From NCBI RefSeq assembly GCF_001673315.1, contig NZ_LZLQ01000100.1, positions 51,544 to 115,543 on the forward strand: a stretch of 64,000 nucleotides of DNA. The letters are read 5' to 3'. Origin of the DNA: Mycobacterium asiaticum. Its GTDB lineage: Bacteria; Actinomycetota; Actinomycetes; Mycobacteriales; Mycobacteriaceae. Shown piece after piece: positions 27,105 through 37,945 of this stretch; the first letter of the stretch is position 1; every line of letters starts with the position of its first letter. The notes under the pieces are model-generated. The model made no database searches and had not been told where the DNA came from. It saw nothing but the letters and a program-made list of their open reading frames with translations. The translations under genes were made by a program, and so were the position numbers.

Positions 27105-28400
27105 ATGTGGGACTTCGAAACAGACCCGGAATACCAGGCCAAACTGGACTGGGTGGAGAAATTCATGGTCGAGGAACTCGAGCCCCTCGACCTGGTTGCC
27201 CTTGACCCGTACGACAAGCAGAACTCCGAGATGATGGCGGTCCTGCGGCCGCTGCAGCAGCAGGTCAAGGACCAGGGACTATGGGCAGCCCACCTCCGCC
27301 CGGAGCTGGGCGGTCAGGGCTTCGGGCAGGTCAAGCTCGCGCTGCTGAACGAAATCCTGGGGCGGTCACGCTGGGCGCCCTCGGTGTTCGGCTGCCAGGC
27401 ACCGGACTCGGGGAACGCCGAGATCCTGGCCCTATTCGGCACCGATCAACAGAAGGCTCGTTATCTGCAGCCGTTGCTCGACGGCGAGATCACGTCCTGC
27501 TATTCGATGACCGAACCGCAGGGTGGTTCCGACCCCGGGCTGTTCGTGACGGCCGCGACACGCGACGGTGACGACTGGATCATCAACGGCGAGAAGTGGT
27601 TCTCCACCAACGCCAAACACGCTTCTTTCTTCATCGTGATGGCTGTGACCAATCCCGAAGGCCGCACCTACGAGAAGATGTCGCTGTTCATCGTTCCGGC
27701 CGAGACGCCGGGAATCGAGATCGTGCGCAATGTCGGTGTGGGCGCCGAATCGTCCAAGCGCGCCACGCACGGCTACGTCCGGTACCAGGATGTCCGGGTG
27801 CCGGCCGATCACGTGCTCGGCGGCGAGGGTCAGGCGTTCATGATCGCCCAGACCCGGCTGGGCGGCGGCCGAATTCATCACGCAATGCGCACGATTGCGT
27901 TGGCCCGCAGGGCATTCGACATGATGTGTGAGCGCGCTGTGTCGCGTCAGACCCGGCACGGCCGGCTGGCTGATTTCCAGATGACGCAGGAGAAGATCGC
28001 GGACAGCTGGATTCAGATCGAGCAGTTCCGACTGTTGGTGCTGCGCACCGCGTGGTTGATAGACAAGCATCACGACTACCAGAAGGTCCGCCGTGATATC
28101 GCCGCGGTGAAAGTGGCGATGCCCCAGGTGCTGCATGACGTGGCCCAACGCGCCCTGCATCTGCACGGTGCCCTTGGCGTCTCCGACGAAATGCCGTTCG
28201 TGAAGATGCTGGTGGCCGCTGAGTCACTCGGTATCGCCGATGGTGCCACGGAGTTGCACAAGATGACGGTGGCGCGCCGGACTCTGCGCGAATATCAGCC
28301 GGTGACAACGCCTTTCCCATCCCAACACATACCGACGCGAAAGGCCGAGGCCGAGGCGCGGTTGGCCGCACGCCTGGAACACTCGATCGCCGAGTTCTGA
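27105..28400 (+). CDS. fadE1: Acyl-CoA dehydrogenase (FadE1-like)
   Basis: A 431-residue flavin acyl-CoA dehydrogenase. It contains CYSMTEPQGGSDPG and INGEKWFSTNAKHASF in the middle domain, and ALHLHGALGVSDEMP plus ADGATELHKMTVAR at the C-terminus, where the general-base Glu is expected. Either ATG 27105 or GTG 27096 could be used; GGGGA precedes both. It catalyses alpha,beta-desaturation of an acyl-CoA. Next to the (R)-hydratase htdZ it fits lipid degradation. Matches Rv0131c (from memory). Confidence 0.92.
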   Translation: MWDFETDPEYQAKLDWVEKFMVEELEPLDLVALDPYDKQNSEMMAVLRPLQQQVKDQGLWAAHLRPELGGQGFGQVKLALLNEILGRSRWAPSVFGCQAPDSGNAEILALFGTDQQKARYLQPLLDGEITSCYSMTEPQGGSDPGLFVTAATRDGDDWIINGEKWFSTNAKHASFFIVMAVTNPEGRTYEKMSLFIVPAETPGIEIVRNVGVGAESSKRATHGYVRYQDVRVPADHVLGGEGQAFMIAQTRLGGGRIHHAMRTIALARRAFDMMCERAVSRQTRHGRLADFQMTQEKIADSWIQIEQFRLLVLRTAWLIDKHHDYQKVRRDIAAVKVAMPQVLHDVAQRALHLHGALGVSDEMPFVKMLVAAESLGIADGATELHKMTVARRTLREYQPVTTPFPSQHIPTRKAEAEARLAARLEHSIAEF

Positions 28401-28419
28401 GCCCGCGCACGTTCCCTGA

Positions 28420-28477
28420 CGAGCAGACGCAGAATCGCACTGGTCGGGCCGCCGGCGTGCGATTCTGCGTCTGCTCG
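28420..28477. terminator. Bidirectional terminator-like hairpin, 21-base perfect stem
   Basis: A perfect inverted repeat lies between convergent fadE1 and htdZ: arm 28420-28440, loop of 16 bases, arm 28457-28477. The left arm begins CGAGCAGACGCAGA and the right arm ends TCTGCGTCTGCTCG. Related elements are common between convergent mycobacterial genes. No long T tract follows on either strand, which is usual for mycobacterial terminators. Confidence 0.8.
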
Positions 28478-28483
28478 CGCGGC

Positions 28484-28939
28484 TTAGGTGATGTAGCGCA
28501 CGATGCTCTCGGCCACGCACGCAGGCTTGGCCGACCCGTCGATCTCGACGGTCGTCGACACCACCGCTTGAACGGCGCCGTTACCGACGTCGTCGACACT
28601 GACCAGCGAACTCGTCGCACGCACCCGGGAACCCACCGGCACCGGAGCCGGGAACCGAACCTTGTTGAGGCCGTAGTTGATTGCCAGCTTTATGCCCTTG
28701 ACCGTGTACATGTCGTGCTGCAAACGGGGCAACAGCGACAACGTCATGAATCCATGGGCGATCGTGGTGCCGAACGGACCCTTGGCGGCCCGTTCCGGAT
28801 CGACGTGGATCCACTGGTGGTCACCCGTCGCATCGGCGAACAGATTGACCTCTTCCTGACTGATCGTCACCCAGTCGCTCTGTCCGATCGTTTCGCCGGT
28901 GGCTGCCGTGAGGTCGGCGACTGACTCGAAGGTGCGCAT
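28484..28939 (-). CDS. htdZ: (3R)-hydroxyacyl-CoA dehydratase, MaoC/R-hydratase family (HtdZ)
   Basis: A 151-residue single hot-dog R-hydratase, the length I recall for Rv0130. The hydratase motif DATGDHQWIHVDPERA places the catalytic Asp at 40 and His at 45. GFMTLSLLPRL and NYGLNKVRFPAPVPVGSRVR follow. It hydrates trans-2-enoyl-CoA to (3R)-hydroxyacyl-CoA, so it could act after FadE1. AGGAG lies 6 bases before the ATG. It diverges from a phosphoesterase gene with 34 bases between starts. Confidence 0.94.
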   Translation of the reverse strand: MRTFESVADLTAATGETIGQSDWVTISQEEVNLFADATGDHQWIHVDPERAAKGPFGTTIAHGFMTLSLLPRLQHDMYTVKGIKLAINYGLNKVRFPAPVPVGSRVRATSSLVSVDDVGNGAVQAVVSTTVEIDGSAKPACVAESIVRYIT

Positions 28940-28973
28940 GGTTTCTCCTGTGCTGGGGGTATGCATAGAACTT

Positions 28974-29480
28974 ATGCGGCTCCTTCTGATCGCCGACACG
29001 CACGTCCCGAAACGAGCGCGCGACCTCCCCGCTCAGGTCTGGGACGAGGTTGCGGCGGCCGACGTCGTCATTCATGCCGGCGACTGGGTGACAGTCGAGT
29101 TGCTCGACGCGCTCGAAGCCCGGGCTGCGCGTCTGATCGCCTGCTGGGGCAACAACGACGGCGACGGCCTGCGGTCCCGCCTGCCCGAGCGCGCTGACGC
29201 AGACCTGGCCGGGCGTCGATTCACGGTGGTGCATGAGACGGGTGCCGCGTCCGGCCGTGAAGCACGGATGTCGCGGCTCTACCCCGACACCGATGTGCTG
29301 GTGTTCGGCCACAGCCATATCCCCTGGGACACCACGACGCAGACCGGCCTGCGGCTGCTCAACCCCGGTTCGCCGACGGACCGCCGGCGGCAGCCTTACT
29401 GCACCTACATGGTCGTCACGCTCGAGCAAGATACCCCCGCAGCGATGGACGTGAGGCTGCATCGCATCGAACGCTTATAG
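28974..29480 (+). CDS. YfcE/MJ0936-type metallophosphoesterase
   Basis: A 168-residue calcineurin-like phosphoesterase. Metal-binding motifs are in order: ADTHVPKR (DxH), HAGDW (GD), GNNDG (GNxD), VVHETG, and GHSHIPW (GHxH). NPGSPTDRR near the C-terminus is typical of the YfcE/MJ0936 group of small phosphodiesterases. ATG 28974 was chosen because translation reaches the first metal motif after only a few residues, as in the family. The substrate is unknown. Confidence 0.9.
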   Translation: MRLLLIADTHVPKRARDLPAQVWDEVAAADVVIHAGDWVTVELLDALEARAARLIACWGNNDGDGLRSRLPERADADLAGRRFTVVHETGAASGREARMSRLYPDTDVLVFGHSHIPWDTTTQTGLRLLNPGSPTDRRRQPYCTYMVVTLEQDTPAAMDVRLHRIERL

Positions 29481-29481
29481 A

Positions 29482-29492
29482 TAGCTTCGCTA
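29482..29492. promoter_or_regulatory. Small palindrome TAGC-TTC-GCTA before the MarR gene
   Basis: A perfect 11-base inverted repeat starts 2 bases after the phosphoesterase stop and 10 bases before the MarR start. MarR proteins usually bind their own promoter at such a position. The repeat is short, so support is limited. Confidence 0.3.
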
Positions 29493-29502
29493 AAGAGGTA
29501 TC

Positions 29503-29958
29503 GTGGTCAGAGTGACCAGCGATCTTGCCGCCGACCTGCCGCGGATCCTGGGGCGCTTCCGCCGTCAGTTGCGGCGGGCCGCGGGCCCGGGGTATGCATC
29601 CGGGCAGCTGTCCGAGTCCCAGGCCGAGCTGCTGCGACTGGTCTCGCACCGTCCAGGCGTTTCGGTCAGCGTCGCGGCCGCCGAACTCGGACTGGTGCCC
29701 AACACCGCCTCCACGCTGGTGTCCAAATTGTCTTGCGCCGGCTTGCTGGAAAGAACGGCCGACCCCACCGACCGTCGTATCAGTCGACTGCGCCTCACCG
29801 AATCGGCCCAACGGGTGATGGACGTCAGTGCCGCGGCGCGGCGCGCCGTACTCATTGACCTGCTCGACGAGCTTGACGACCACCAGATCGGGGTATTGGC
29901 CAAGGGATTGGAAGTCCTCGCGGGGATGACCAAGAAACTGCAGGAGCAACAGAGATGA
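29503..29958 (+). CDS. MarR family transcriptional regulator
   Basis: A 151-residue MarR protein: QAELLRLVSHRPGVSVSVAAAELGLVPNTASTLVSKLSCAGLLERTADPTDRRISRLRLTESAQ, a complete winged helix with the DxRxxxxxLT-like wing. GTG 29503 has GAGG 4 bases upstream. It overlaps the ABC ATPase by 4 bases (ATGA) and probably represses the exporter operon in response to a small molecule. Confidence 0.92.
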   Translation: MVRVTSDLAADLPRILGRFRRQLRRAAGPGYASGQLSESQAELLRLVSHRPGVSVSVAAAELGLVPNTASTLVSKLSCAGLLERTADPTDRRISRLRLTESAQRVMDVSAAARRAVLIDLLDELDDHQIGVLAKGLEVLAGMTKKLQEQQR

Positions 29959-30755
29959 CTGACGCGATCGATTGCCGACACCTGACCTACCGGTACGGCT
30001 CGCACACCGCCGTCGACGACGTGACGTTCTCGGTACAGCCCGGCGAAACCATGGGCCTGCTGGGACCCAACGGCGCCGGCAAGACGACCGTAGTGCGTGT
30101 GTTGACCACGCTGGCTCCCGTGCAACACGGCGATCTGTACATCTTCGGGCTCGACGCGCGGCGCCAGACCATCGACATCCGCAGCAACATAGGCTATGTC
30201 CCGCAACAACTTTCGATCGAGACCGCCTTGACTGGACGGCAGAACGTGGCGTGGTTCGCGCGACTGTACGGGGTGCCGCGCGCCGAACGGGCCGAACGCG
30301 TCGACCAGGCGCTGGTCGCGATGGATCTGCTCGACGTCGCTGACCGGCTGGCCTCGAGCTACTCCGGGGGTATGGTTCGCCGGCTGGAAGTGGCGCAGGC
30401 CCTCGTCAATCGGCCGTCACTGCTGGTCCTCGATGAACCGACGGTGGGCCTGGACCCGATCGCACGCGACGGAGTCTGGCGACAGGTCCGGCAGATGCAG
30501 CAGCAGTTCGGTATGACGGTGCTGCTCACCACTCATTACATGGAAGAGGCGGATGCGCTGTGCGATCGGGTGGCGCTGATGCACAAGGGCGCGCTGCAAG
30601 CGGTCGGCACACCGGATGAATTGAAGGCGACCGTGGCACCGGACGCCACGCTCGAAGACGTGTTCCGCCATTACGCCGCATCAGACCTGGACAGCCCGTC
30701 AGCTGATATGCGCGAAATTCGTTCCAGCAGAAGGACACGACGTCATGTCAGTTGA
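29955..30755 (+). CDS. ABC transporter ATP-binding protein (DrrA-like exporter)
   Basis: A 266-residue ATPase with Walker A GPNGAGKTT, Q-loop YVPQQ, signature YSGGM (variant of LSGGQ), Walker B LLVLDEP and H-loop LTTHYMEEAD. The DrrA-like C-terminal part includes GTPDELK and LEDVFRHY. It pairs with the following permease and probably exports a lipophilic compound. Translation is coupled on both sides (4-base and 11-base overlaps). Confidence 0.94.
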   Translation: MTDAIDCRHLTYRYGSHTAVDDVTFSVQPGETMGLLGPNGAGKTTVVRVLTTLAPVQHGDLYIFGLDARRQTIDIRSNIGYVPQQLSIETALTGRQNVAWFARLYGVPRAERAERVDQALVAMDLLDVADRLASSYSGGMVRRLEVAQALVNRPSLLVLDEPTVGLDPIARDGVWRQVRQMQQQFGMTVLLTTHYMEEADALCDRVALMHKGALQAVGTPDELKATVAPDATLEDVFRHYAASDLDSPSADMREIRSSRRTRRHVS

Positions 30756-31572
30756 TCGGGAGTGTCAGCACAACCAAGTGCGCCTGGTCCGCGCACCACG
30801 CGGAATGGACCTGGTCGGAGCGACACTGAGCCGCGTTGGTGCGTTCGCGCTCGTCGAGTTGCAGAAACTGCGACACGACCGCACCGAGTTGGTGATGCGG
30901 ATGGTGCAGCCCGCCCTGTGGTTGCTGATCTTCGGCACCACCTTCAATCACCTGCACGTGATCGACACCGGATCGGTTTCGTACCAAGCATTTCTGGCCC
31001 CGGGCATCATTGCCCAGTCGGCGCTGTTCATCTCGATCTTCTATGGCATACAGATCATTTGGGATCGCGATGCCGGCGTACTGGCCAAGCTCTTGGTGAC
31101 GCCTGCCCCCGCTTCGGCTCTGATCACGGGGAAGGCGTTCGCGGCCGGCGTGCGTTCGGTGGCTCAAGTCGTCGGGGTCCTCGCGCTGGCTTACGTGATG
31201 GGGATCGGTTTGACGGCCAATCCGTTGCGGATCTTGGCGGCGATGGCGGCGGTCGTGCTTGGTGCAGCGTTCTTTGCTTGTCTGTCAATGACATTGGCTG
31301 GCCTGGTCCGCAACCGCGATCGACTGATGGGTATCGGGCAAGCCATCACCATGCCGTTGTTCTTCGCATCCAACGCGCTGTACCCGGTCGATGTCATGCC
31401 GGCCTGGTTGCGCGCGCTGAGCACGGTCAACCCGTTGAGCTATGAGGTCGACGTGTTGCGGGCACTGTTGATCGGCGCCCCGTTCCACGCCGTCGACATC
31501 GCGGTGCTGCTGGTAGCCCCAGTGGTCGGAATCGTCACGGCATCAACGGTTCTGCGTAGACTCGTGGCCTGA
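30745..31572 (+). CDS. ABC-2 type transporter permease (DrrB-like)
   Basis: A 275-residue ABC-2 membrane protein with about six hydrophobic segments. An early pair includes MVQPALWLLIFGTTF, and the conserved late segment is ITMPLFFASNALYPVDVMPAWLRALSTVNPLSYEVDVLRALL, the ABC-2 signature. A start at ATG 30745 overlaps the ATPase gene by 11 bases. Together with the ATPase and MarR it forms an exporter module. Confidence 0.93.
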   Translation: MSVDRECQHNQVRLVRAPRGMDLVGATLSRVGAFALVELQKLRHDRTELVMRMVQPALWLLIFGTTFNHLHVIDTGSVSYQAFLAPGIIAQSALFISIFYGIQIIWDRDAGVLAKLLVTPAPASALITGKAFAAGVRSVAQVVGVLALAYVMGIGLTANPLRILAAMAAVVLGAAFFACLSMTLAGLVRNRDRLMGIGQAITMPLFFASNALYPVDVMPAWLRALSTVNPLSYEVDVLRALLIGAPFHAVDIAVLLVAPVVGIVTASTVLRRLVA

Positions 31573-31658
31573 TTGTTATCGAAATGCAACGGCTCCGCCG
31601 CGGAGTCCGGCTCGATTCCTAATCGTTAGCCAACCGCGACATGACCCTTCGGCCGTGA

Positions 31659-32798
<1,140 letters not shown>

Positions 32799-32822
32799 TC
32801 CCGGGGCCACCCGGAAAAGACC

Positions 32823-32862
32823 ACATCGGCAGCAGCGCAACGGCCAGCGCTGCTGCCGATGT
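32823..32862 (+). terminator. fbpC: Intrinsic terminator-like hairpin after fbpC
   Basis: A perfect 16-base stem (arms 32823-32838 and 32847-32862, beginning ACATCGGCAGC and ending GCTGCCGATGT) has an 8-base loop and is followed by TTCTT. It lies 25 bases after the fbpC stop and 4 bases before the stop of the convergent gene, so it can serve both. Confidence 0.85.
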
Positions 32863-32865
32863 TTC

Positions 32866-33558
32866 TTAACTCAACAGGCCACGCCGGTCGGCGTGCAGGT
32901 ACGTGTAACACGTCGTCACCGCGCAGGCGAATGCCGCAACCCCAAGCATCTGGGTGCCGCTGACCAGCATGCTGATCGCGCCACCGACCGCGGCGCCCGC
33001 GACGAAGGTGGCGAACATCAGAAAATAGCCCAGCCAGTCCTCGATCTTGCCGCCGGCGATGTGGCGTTCGATGCCCTGGCCCATCTTGACCAGCGTGCCG
33101 GTGACATAACTCAGCGGCACCGACACCTCACCGTTCTTGACGAAGGACGTGTTCAACGCGCCAATCCCGAAGACCACGAACATGATTGGCACGAAATCCA
33201 GCAGGGGATCCTCCCAGCCACCCAATACGATGTCGAGCCCGGTGGCGAAGATCAGACAGAAGGTGGTGAGCACGGTCGGCCCGTGCGGATGCTCCGCCCA
33301 ATAGCGTCGGCGACACACCGAAGAGAACACCACACCAGCCACAAAGCACAGCAGCAAAGTTGCGGCGCTGACGGACAAGGACACGTCGTGGCGGAAGAAA
33401 CCCAGCACGGCACGTTGGGCGTTGCCGGTCATGAACGTAACGAAATAGCCGGCGGAGTGCGTGAACGCGGTGGCCCCCAGCACTCCGGCCAGGCCGGCTA
33501 GCAACCACGCCAGTCTGGCCTCACTGTCGTAGATCTCTTTTTCCAGGCGCACCGCCAC
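32866..33558 (-). CDS. DUF1275 (YoaK) family membrane protein
   Basis: A 230-residue integral membrane protein with five to six hydrophobic segments. The DUF1275 pattern is visible: LAGVLGATAFTHSAGYFVTFMTGNAQRAVLG near the start, then GIGALNTSFVKNGEVSVPLSYVTGTLVKMGQG. The start is GTG at 33558. M. tuberculosis also has a membrane protein gene between fbpC and mak. The transported substrate, if any, is unknown. Confidence 0.85.
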   Translation of the reverse strand: MAVRLEKEIYDSEARLAWLLAGLAGVLGATAFTHSAGYFVTFMTGNAQRAVLGFFRHDVSLSVSAATLLLCFVAGVVFSSVCRRRYWAEHPHGPTVLTTFCLIFATGLDIVLGGWEDPLLDFVPIMFVVFGIGALNTSFVKNGEVSVPLSYVTGTLVKMGQGIERHIAGGKIEDWLGYFLMFATFVAGAAVGGAISMLVSGTQMLGVAAFACAVTTCYTYLHADRRGLLS

Positions 33559-33586
33559 ATCATGCCGTGGACGGCGCGCCGCCGGG

Positions 33587-34951
33587 TCAAACCGTCAGGC
33601 GCGCGATCGACCGCAGCGGTATTGGCAGCCAGGTCGGACGGTGCCGGGACTCGTAACCCGTCTCGTAGACCGCCTTGTCGAGTTCGTAGGCGCCCAGCAC
33701 CAGTGCCGAGTCCCGCGGGTCGGTTCCCGACGCGGCCGCATACCCGTCGCAGAACGCGGTGCGATTGCGCTCTACCCATTCCCGGGCTCGCGCGGCGAGT
33801 TGCTTGTCCCCGCCCTGATCGACCAGCGGACCGTACGCGGCGTACTCGAACGATCTCAACACCCCGGCTACGTCACGCAGTGGGGAGTCCGGTGCCCGGC
33901 GCTCCTGCAACGGTTGGCCCGGCTCGCCTTCGAAGTCGATCAGCACCCAGCTCTCGGGGGTCCGCAAGACTTGCCCTAGATGCAGGTCGCCATGCACCCG
34001 TTGCACCGTGATCGGCTCATCGGCGAGCTTGCCGAACCGCTCCTCGATGGTGACCACGTAGTCGCTCAATTCGGGCACGGTGGCCGCAGCCGACGCCAAC
34101 CGCGCCAGCACCGTCTCCACCGGGAAGGTGGCCTGTGCCGTCCCCAGATGCTCGGCCAGCGCGGCGTGCACGGACGCGACGGCTTCACCCAGCCGATAAG
34201 ACTCCCCCGCGAAGTCACCACCAACCTCGTAGGCGTACAGGTCACCCTCGGCGAACAGGTCACGAACACTGGCAGTGGCCATCGCCCAGCCCTCGGCCGC
34301 GTTGGCCGCGAACGCGGTCACCATGCCCAGCGGGGACGCCTCGTCCGCACTGGAACCGGCGATCTCGTAGGCACCCAGCAGGCGGGCGACATGCGGGTTG
34401 CCTGCCCGGCCCAAGACCCGGTTGAGTTCGATGTCCGGGTTGATGCCTTGGCTGACCCGGCGGAACACCTTGAATATCGCGGCCGGCGGGCGGTCGAAGA
34501 TCACGCTGGTGTTGCTCTGCTCGGCGTCCGCCACGCGAGGATAGGCATCCCGGGGTAATTCGACGTCCGGCTCTTTGCTGAACCTCAATTCGGTGCCGGA
34601 CGAACTGCGGGTCGCCGACTCGTCGATCAGTGACAACAGGAACTGTGGGGCCTTGGAGTCGTAAAGCGCGTCGAAGCCGATGTGGTCGTCGGCAGACCCG
34701 ATGGTGGCCTGGGAGCTGTATTCGGCGACTGGTTCCGAATCCCAGCGGACGATCACCTGGTAGCGCTCGCTGAAACCGTCGACATACCCGACATCGATCA
34801 GCACCAGATCCAACGCCTCACGCAGCGGCACCACCACCGCGACCTCGGCGCGGGAAAGTTCCCGATTCCGCCCGGCGTACCAACGTTGCTGCGGAAGCCA
34901 CTCCGCCCATGGCAGCTTGGCTGCCTGGGTGGCCACGGGTGTCGCGTTCAT
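33587..34951 (-). CDS. mak: Maltokinase
   Basis: A 454-residue maltokinase. The N-terminal cap has [21 protein letters not shown], and the eukaryotic-like kinase core has the catalytic-loop motif [11 protein letters not shown] and the DFEGEP metal site. It phosphorylates maltose to maltose 1-phosphate, which GlgE uses to build alpha-glucan. The ATG overlaps the treS stop by 4 bases, matching TreS feeding maltose directly into Mak. Equivalent to Rv0127. Confidence 0.96.
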   Translation of the reverse strand: MNATPVATQAAKLPWAEWLPQQRWYAGRNRELSRAEVAVVVPLREALDLVLIDVGYVDGFSERYQVIVRWDSEPVAEYSSQATIGSADDHIGFDALYDSKAPQFLLSLIDESATRSSSGTELRFSKEPDVELPRDAYPRVADAEQSNTSVIFDRPPAAIFKVFRRVSQGINPDIELNRVLGRAGNPHVARLLGAYEIAGSSADEASPLGMVTAFAANAAEGWAMATASVRDLFAEGDLYAYEVGGDFAGESYRLGEAVASVHAALAEHLGTAQATFPVETVLARLASAAATVPELSDYVVTIEERFGKLADEPITVQRVHGDLHLGQVLRTPESWVLIDFEGEPGQPLQERRAPDSPLRDVAGVLRSFEYAAYGPLVDQGGDKQLAARAREWVERNRTAFCDGYAAASGTDPRDSALVLGAYELDKAVYETGYESRHRPTWLPIPLRSIARLTV

Positions 34952-36753
34952 CGTTCCTCCTCCGATGCGGACAACTGGAACCAGTAGAACCCGTGCCCGG
35001 GCAGTGTCAGCAGGTACGGCAGGTGGCCGACGCGGGGAAACTCGACCTGCCCGGTGAGTTCAACCGGCGTGTAGTTGTTCCACTGTTGCAAGTTCAGTTC
35101 GATGGGCTGGGGGAACCTCGACAGATTGTTGACGCACAACACGACGTCACCCTCCTCCCCGTTTTCGCCGCGCGTCTCGCGCACGAACGCCAGCACCGAC
35201 GGGTTCGAACCGCCCAATTCCTGGAATGATCCGACCGCGAACGCGTCGTGTCGGCGCCGGACGGAAAGCATGGTGCGCGTCCAGTTGAGCAGCGACGTGC
35301 TGGTGTCGCGTTGCGCTTCCACGTTGACCGCTTGATAACCGTAGACGGAGTCCTGGCTGGCCGGCAGGAAGAGGCGGCCCGGGTTCGCGGTAGAGAATCC
35401 GGCATTGCGGTCCGGAGTCCATTGCATGGGGGTGCGAACCCCGTCCCGGTCACCCAGCCAGATGACGTCGCCCATGCCGATCTCGTCGCCGTAATACAGC
35501 ACCGGCGAACCAGGCAGCGACAGCAGTAGCGCGTTGAACAGGCGCATTTGGTTGAAGTCGTTTTCCAGCAATGGCGCCAATCGGCGGCGAATCCCGACGT
35601 TGGCCTTCATCCGTGGATCCTTGGCGTACTCCGCGTACATGTAGTCGCGCTCTTCGTCGCTGACCATTTCCAGCGTCAGTTCGTCATGGTTGCGCAGGAA
35701 GATCCCCCACTGAGCCAAATCGGGGATGTCCGGCGTCTGGGCCAGAATCTCGGAGATCGGAAATCGGGATTCCCGCCGTACCGCCATGAAGATCCGCGGC
35801 ATGAGCGGGAAATGGAATGCCATGTGGCATTCATCCCCGCCGGTGCTGGGGTCCCCGAAGTATTCGACCACGTCGGCGGGCCACTGGTTGGCCTCGGCCA
35901 GCAGCACCCGACCCGGGAACTCGTCGTCGACGACCTTGCGGCACCGCTTGAGAAACGCGTGCGTCTCCGGAAGGTTCTCGCAGTTGGTTCCCTCCCGTTC
36001 GAACAGATAAGGCACCGCATCCAGGCGGAACCCGTCGATACCCAAACCGAGCCAAAACCGCAGGACGTCGATCATCGCTTCCTGCACGGCCGGATTGTCG
36101 TAGTTCAGGTCCGGCTGGTGAGAGAAGAAGCGGTGCCAATAGAACTGCCGCCGTACCGGGTCGAAAGTCCAGTTCGACTCTTCGGTGTCGACGAAGATGA
36201 TCCTGGCGTCGGTGTATTTCTCGCTCGTATCGCTCCAGACGTAGAAGTCACCGTATGGCCCGTCGGGGTCGTGGCGGGATTCCTGGAACCACGGATGCGA
36301 CTCCGACGTGTGGTTCATCACCAAGTCGGTGATGACCCGGATGCCCCGCTGGTGGGCCTCGTCGATCAGCGCGACGAAGTCCTCGACCGTGCCGAACTCC
36401 GGCAGCACCTTGTAGAAGTCGCGGATGTCATACCCACCATCGCGCAGCGGCGAGTCGTAGAACGGCGGCAGCCAGAGGCAATCCACGCCGAGCCACTGCA
36501 GATAGTCCAACCGGTCGATGAGTCCACGCAGGTCGCCCGACCCATCGGCATTCGAGTCGAAGAATGCCCGGACCAGCACCTCGTAGAAAACCGCGTGCTT
36601 GAACCAGGTTGGGTCGGCGGGGAGGGCGGCGGCATTGTCGAAGTCCTGCGCGGTCGGGTGTTCGACCACACCTCCTTCGACGTGACTGCCCTCAACCGGA
36701 TGGTGCGCGGAATCCTGCCTCGAGGTCTCTGTCGCGTCATTCATCAAATCCAC
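34948..36753 (-). CDS. treS: Trehalose synthase/amylase TreS
   Basis: A 601-residue GH13 enzyme. Catalytic regions are [21 protein letters not shown] (nucleophile Asp), [16 protein letters not shown] (acid/base Glu) and RNHDELT (transition-state stabiliser). It interconverts trehalose and maltose. GTG 36753 and ATG 36744 are both possible starts; neither has a strong ribosome binding site. Coupled with mak it forms the TreS-Mak entry to the GlgE alpha-glucan pathway. Equivalent to Rv0126. Confidence 0.96.
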   Translation of the reverse strand: MDLMNDATETSRQDSAHHPVEGSHVEGGVVEHPTAQDFDNAAALPADPTWFKHAVFYEVLVRAFFDSNADGSGDLRGLIDRLDYLQWLGVDCLWLPPFYDSPLRDGGYDIRDFYKVLPEFGTVEDFVALIDEAHQRGIRVITDLVMNHTSESHPWFQESRHDPDGPYGDFYVWSDTSEKYTDARIIFVDTEESNWTFDPVRRQFYWHRFFSHQPDLNYDNPAVQEAMIDVLRFWLGLGIDGFRLDAVPYLFEREGTNCENLPETHAFLKRCRKVVDDEFPGRVLLAEANQWPADVVEYFGDPSTGGDECHMAFHFPLMPRIFMAVRRESRFPISEILAQTPDIPDLAQWGIFLRNHDELTLEMVSDEERDYMYAEYAKDPRMKANVGIRRRLAPLLENDFNQMRLFNALLLSLPGSPVLYYGDEIGMGDVIWLGDRDGVRTPMQWTPDRNAGFSTANPGRLFLPASQDSVYGYQAVNVEAQRDTSTSLLNWTRTMLSVRRRHDAFAVGSFQELGGSNPSVLAFVRETRGENGEEGDVVLCVNNLSRFPQPIELNLQQWNNYTPVELTGQVEFPRVGHLPYLLTLPGHGFYWFQLSASEEER

Positions 36754-36892
36754 GATGCCACGGGTACCCGACAGGCCTGACTAAGAATCACGCAAGGCGA
36801 CATTGCCCGGCCCCTGATATCGAAAAGCCGCTAGCACCACAGCAATTCGTGCGCCTGGCAAACACGCTCTCGCGGTCAGAACAGCGGTCCGA

Positions 36893-37945
36893 TCAGGCTG
36901 GCGGCCCCTCGGCGAGCGTCACGTTCTCGGTACGGGCGACGCCCGACTTGGATGTGAAGCTGATCGAGATCGAATCACCGGGATGGTGCGGAGTCAGCGC
37001 ATCCGAGAGCGCGGTGGCCGAATTGATCGGCACGCCGTCGATGGCGGTGACCACGTCGCCGACCGCGATTCCGACCGACGCGGCGGGCGCGGTGCCCACC
37101 ACGCGTTGCACCCGGGCGCCGTTACCGTTGTTGTCGACGACGCCCAGGCCGAGGAAGGCCGTCGGCCCGACATGCACGGTGCGCGAGCCGCCCCCGGACC
37201 GGATCTGATTGGCGATACCCATCGCGGTGCCGACCGGGATCGCGAAGCCCTGTCCGCCGGACAACTGGAAGTTCTCGCTGGCGGCGGTGTTCATCCCGAC
37301 AACCTGTCCGGCGGAATTCACCACAGGACCACCCGAGTCTCCGGGTTGGATCGCGCCGTCGAACTGGATCAATCCGTTCAGGGTCTCCTCGGCACCGGTC
37401 AGGGCATCAGACGCCTGGACCGTCTGGCCGACGGCGATCACTTTGCCGGGAACTGCGCGGGGAGCGCCACCCTGCCCGCCGGTGTTGCCCAGTGCGACGA
37501 CGGGCTCGCCGACATTGACCGGACCGCCGATCGCGGCGGTGGGGAGCCCACCAGCGCCGCGCAACTGCAGCACCGCGACGTCCTGCGTGCGGTCGTATCC
37601 GACGACGTCGACACCATACGTGCGGCCGTCACCGACGCTGAACGCACTGATGTCCGTGGCACCCGAAATGACGTGATTGTTGGTCAGGATGACGCCATTC
37701 GGGTCGATGACGATGCCGGTTCCGGCACCTACCGCGTTGTTATAACCCAGTTTGGTGTTGATGTTGACCACCTGCGGACCAACCTGGGCCACCGCAGCAG
37801 CCGGGTCGAGCGGGACGCCGGGAAACTCCTTCAGCGGCACCGCGTGGGCGGGCGCGACGGGACCCAAACCAGAGGTCAACCCGATCATGGTCAACACGGC
37901 GACCAACCATGACCACCTGAATGCGCGGTGGCGAGATTTGCTCAT
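36893..37945 (-). CDS. pepA: Secreted serine protease PepA (trypsin-like with PDZ)
   Basis: A 350-residue HtrA-like protease with a signal peptide (RWSWLVAVLTMIGLTSGLGPVAPAHA). Catalytic residues are His in LTNNHVI, Asp in RTQDVAV and Ser in GDSGGP. The C-terminal PDZ domain includes LGLGVVDNNGNGARVQRVVGTAPAASVGIAVGDVVTAIDG. A strong AGGAGG precedes ATG 37945, which fixes the start. Equivalent to Rv0125 (Mtb32A). M. tuberculosis has a PE_PGRS gene next to it that is absent here. Confidence 0.96.
   Translation of the reverse strand: MSKSRHRAFRWSWLVAVLTMIGLTSGLGPVAPAHAVPLKEFPGVPLDPAAAVAQVGPQVVNINTKLGYNNAVGAGTGIVIDPNGVILTNNHVISGATDISAFSVGDGRTYGVDVVGYDRTQDVAVLQLRGAGGLPTAAIGGPVNVGEPVVALGNTGGQGGAPRAVPGKVIAVGQTVQASDALTGAEETLNGLIQFDGAIQPGDSGGPVVNSAGQVVGMNTAASENFQLSGGQGFAIPVGTAMGIANQIRSGGGSRTVHVGPTAFLGLGVVDNNGNGARVQRVVGTAPAASVGIAVGDVVTAIDGVPINSATALSDALTPHHPGDSISISFTSKSGVARTENVTLAEGPPA

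Noticed and set aside
29965..31572. Antisense frames inside the ABC transporter genes
   Set aside because: They overlap strongly supported ATPase and permease genes and show no domain or ribosome binding site.
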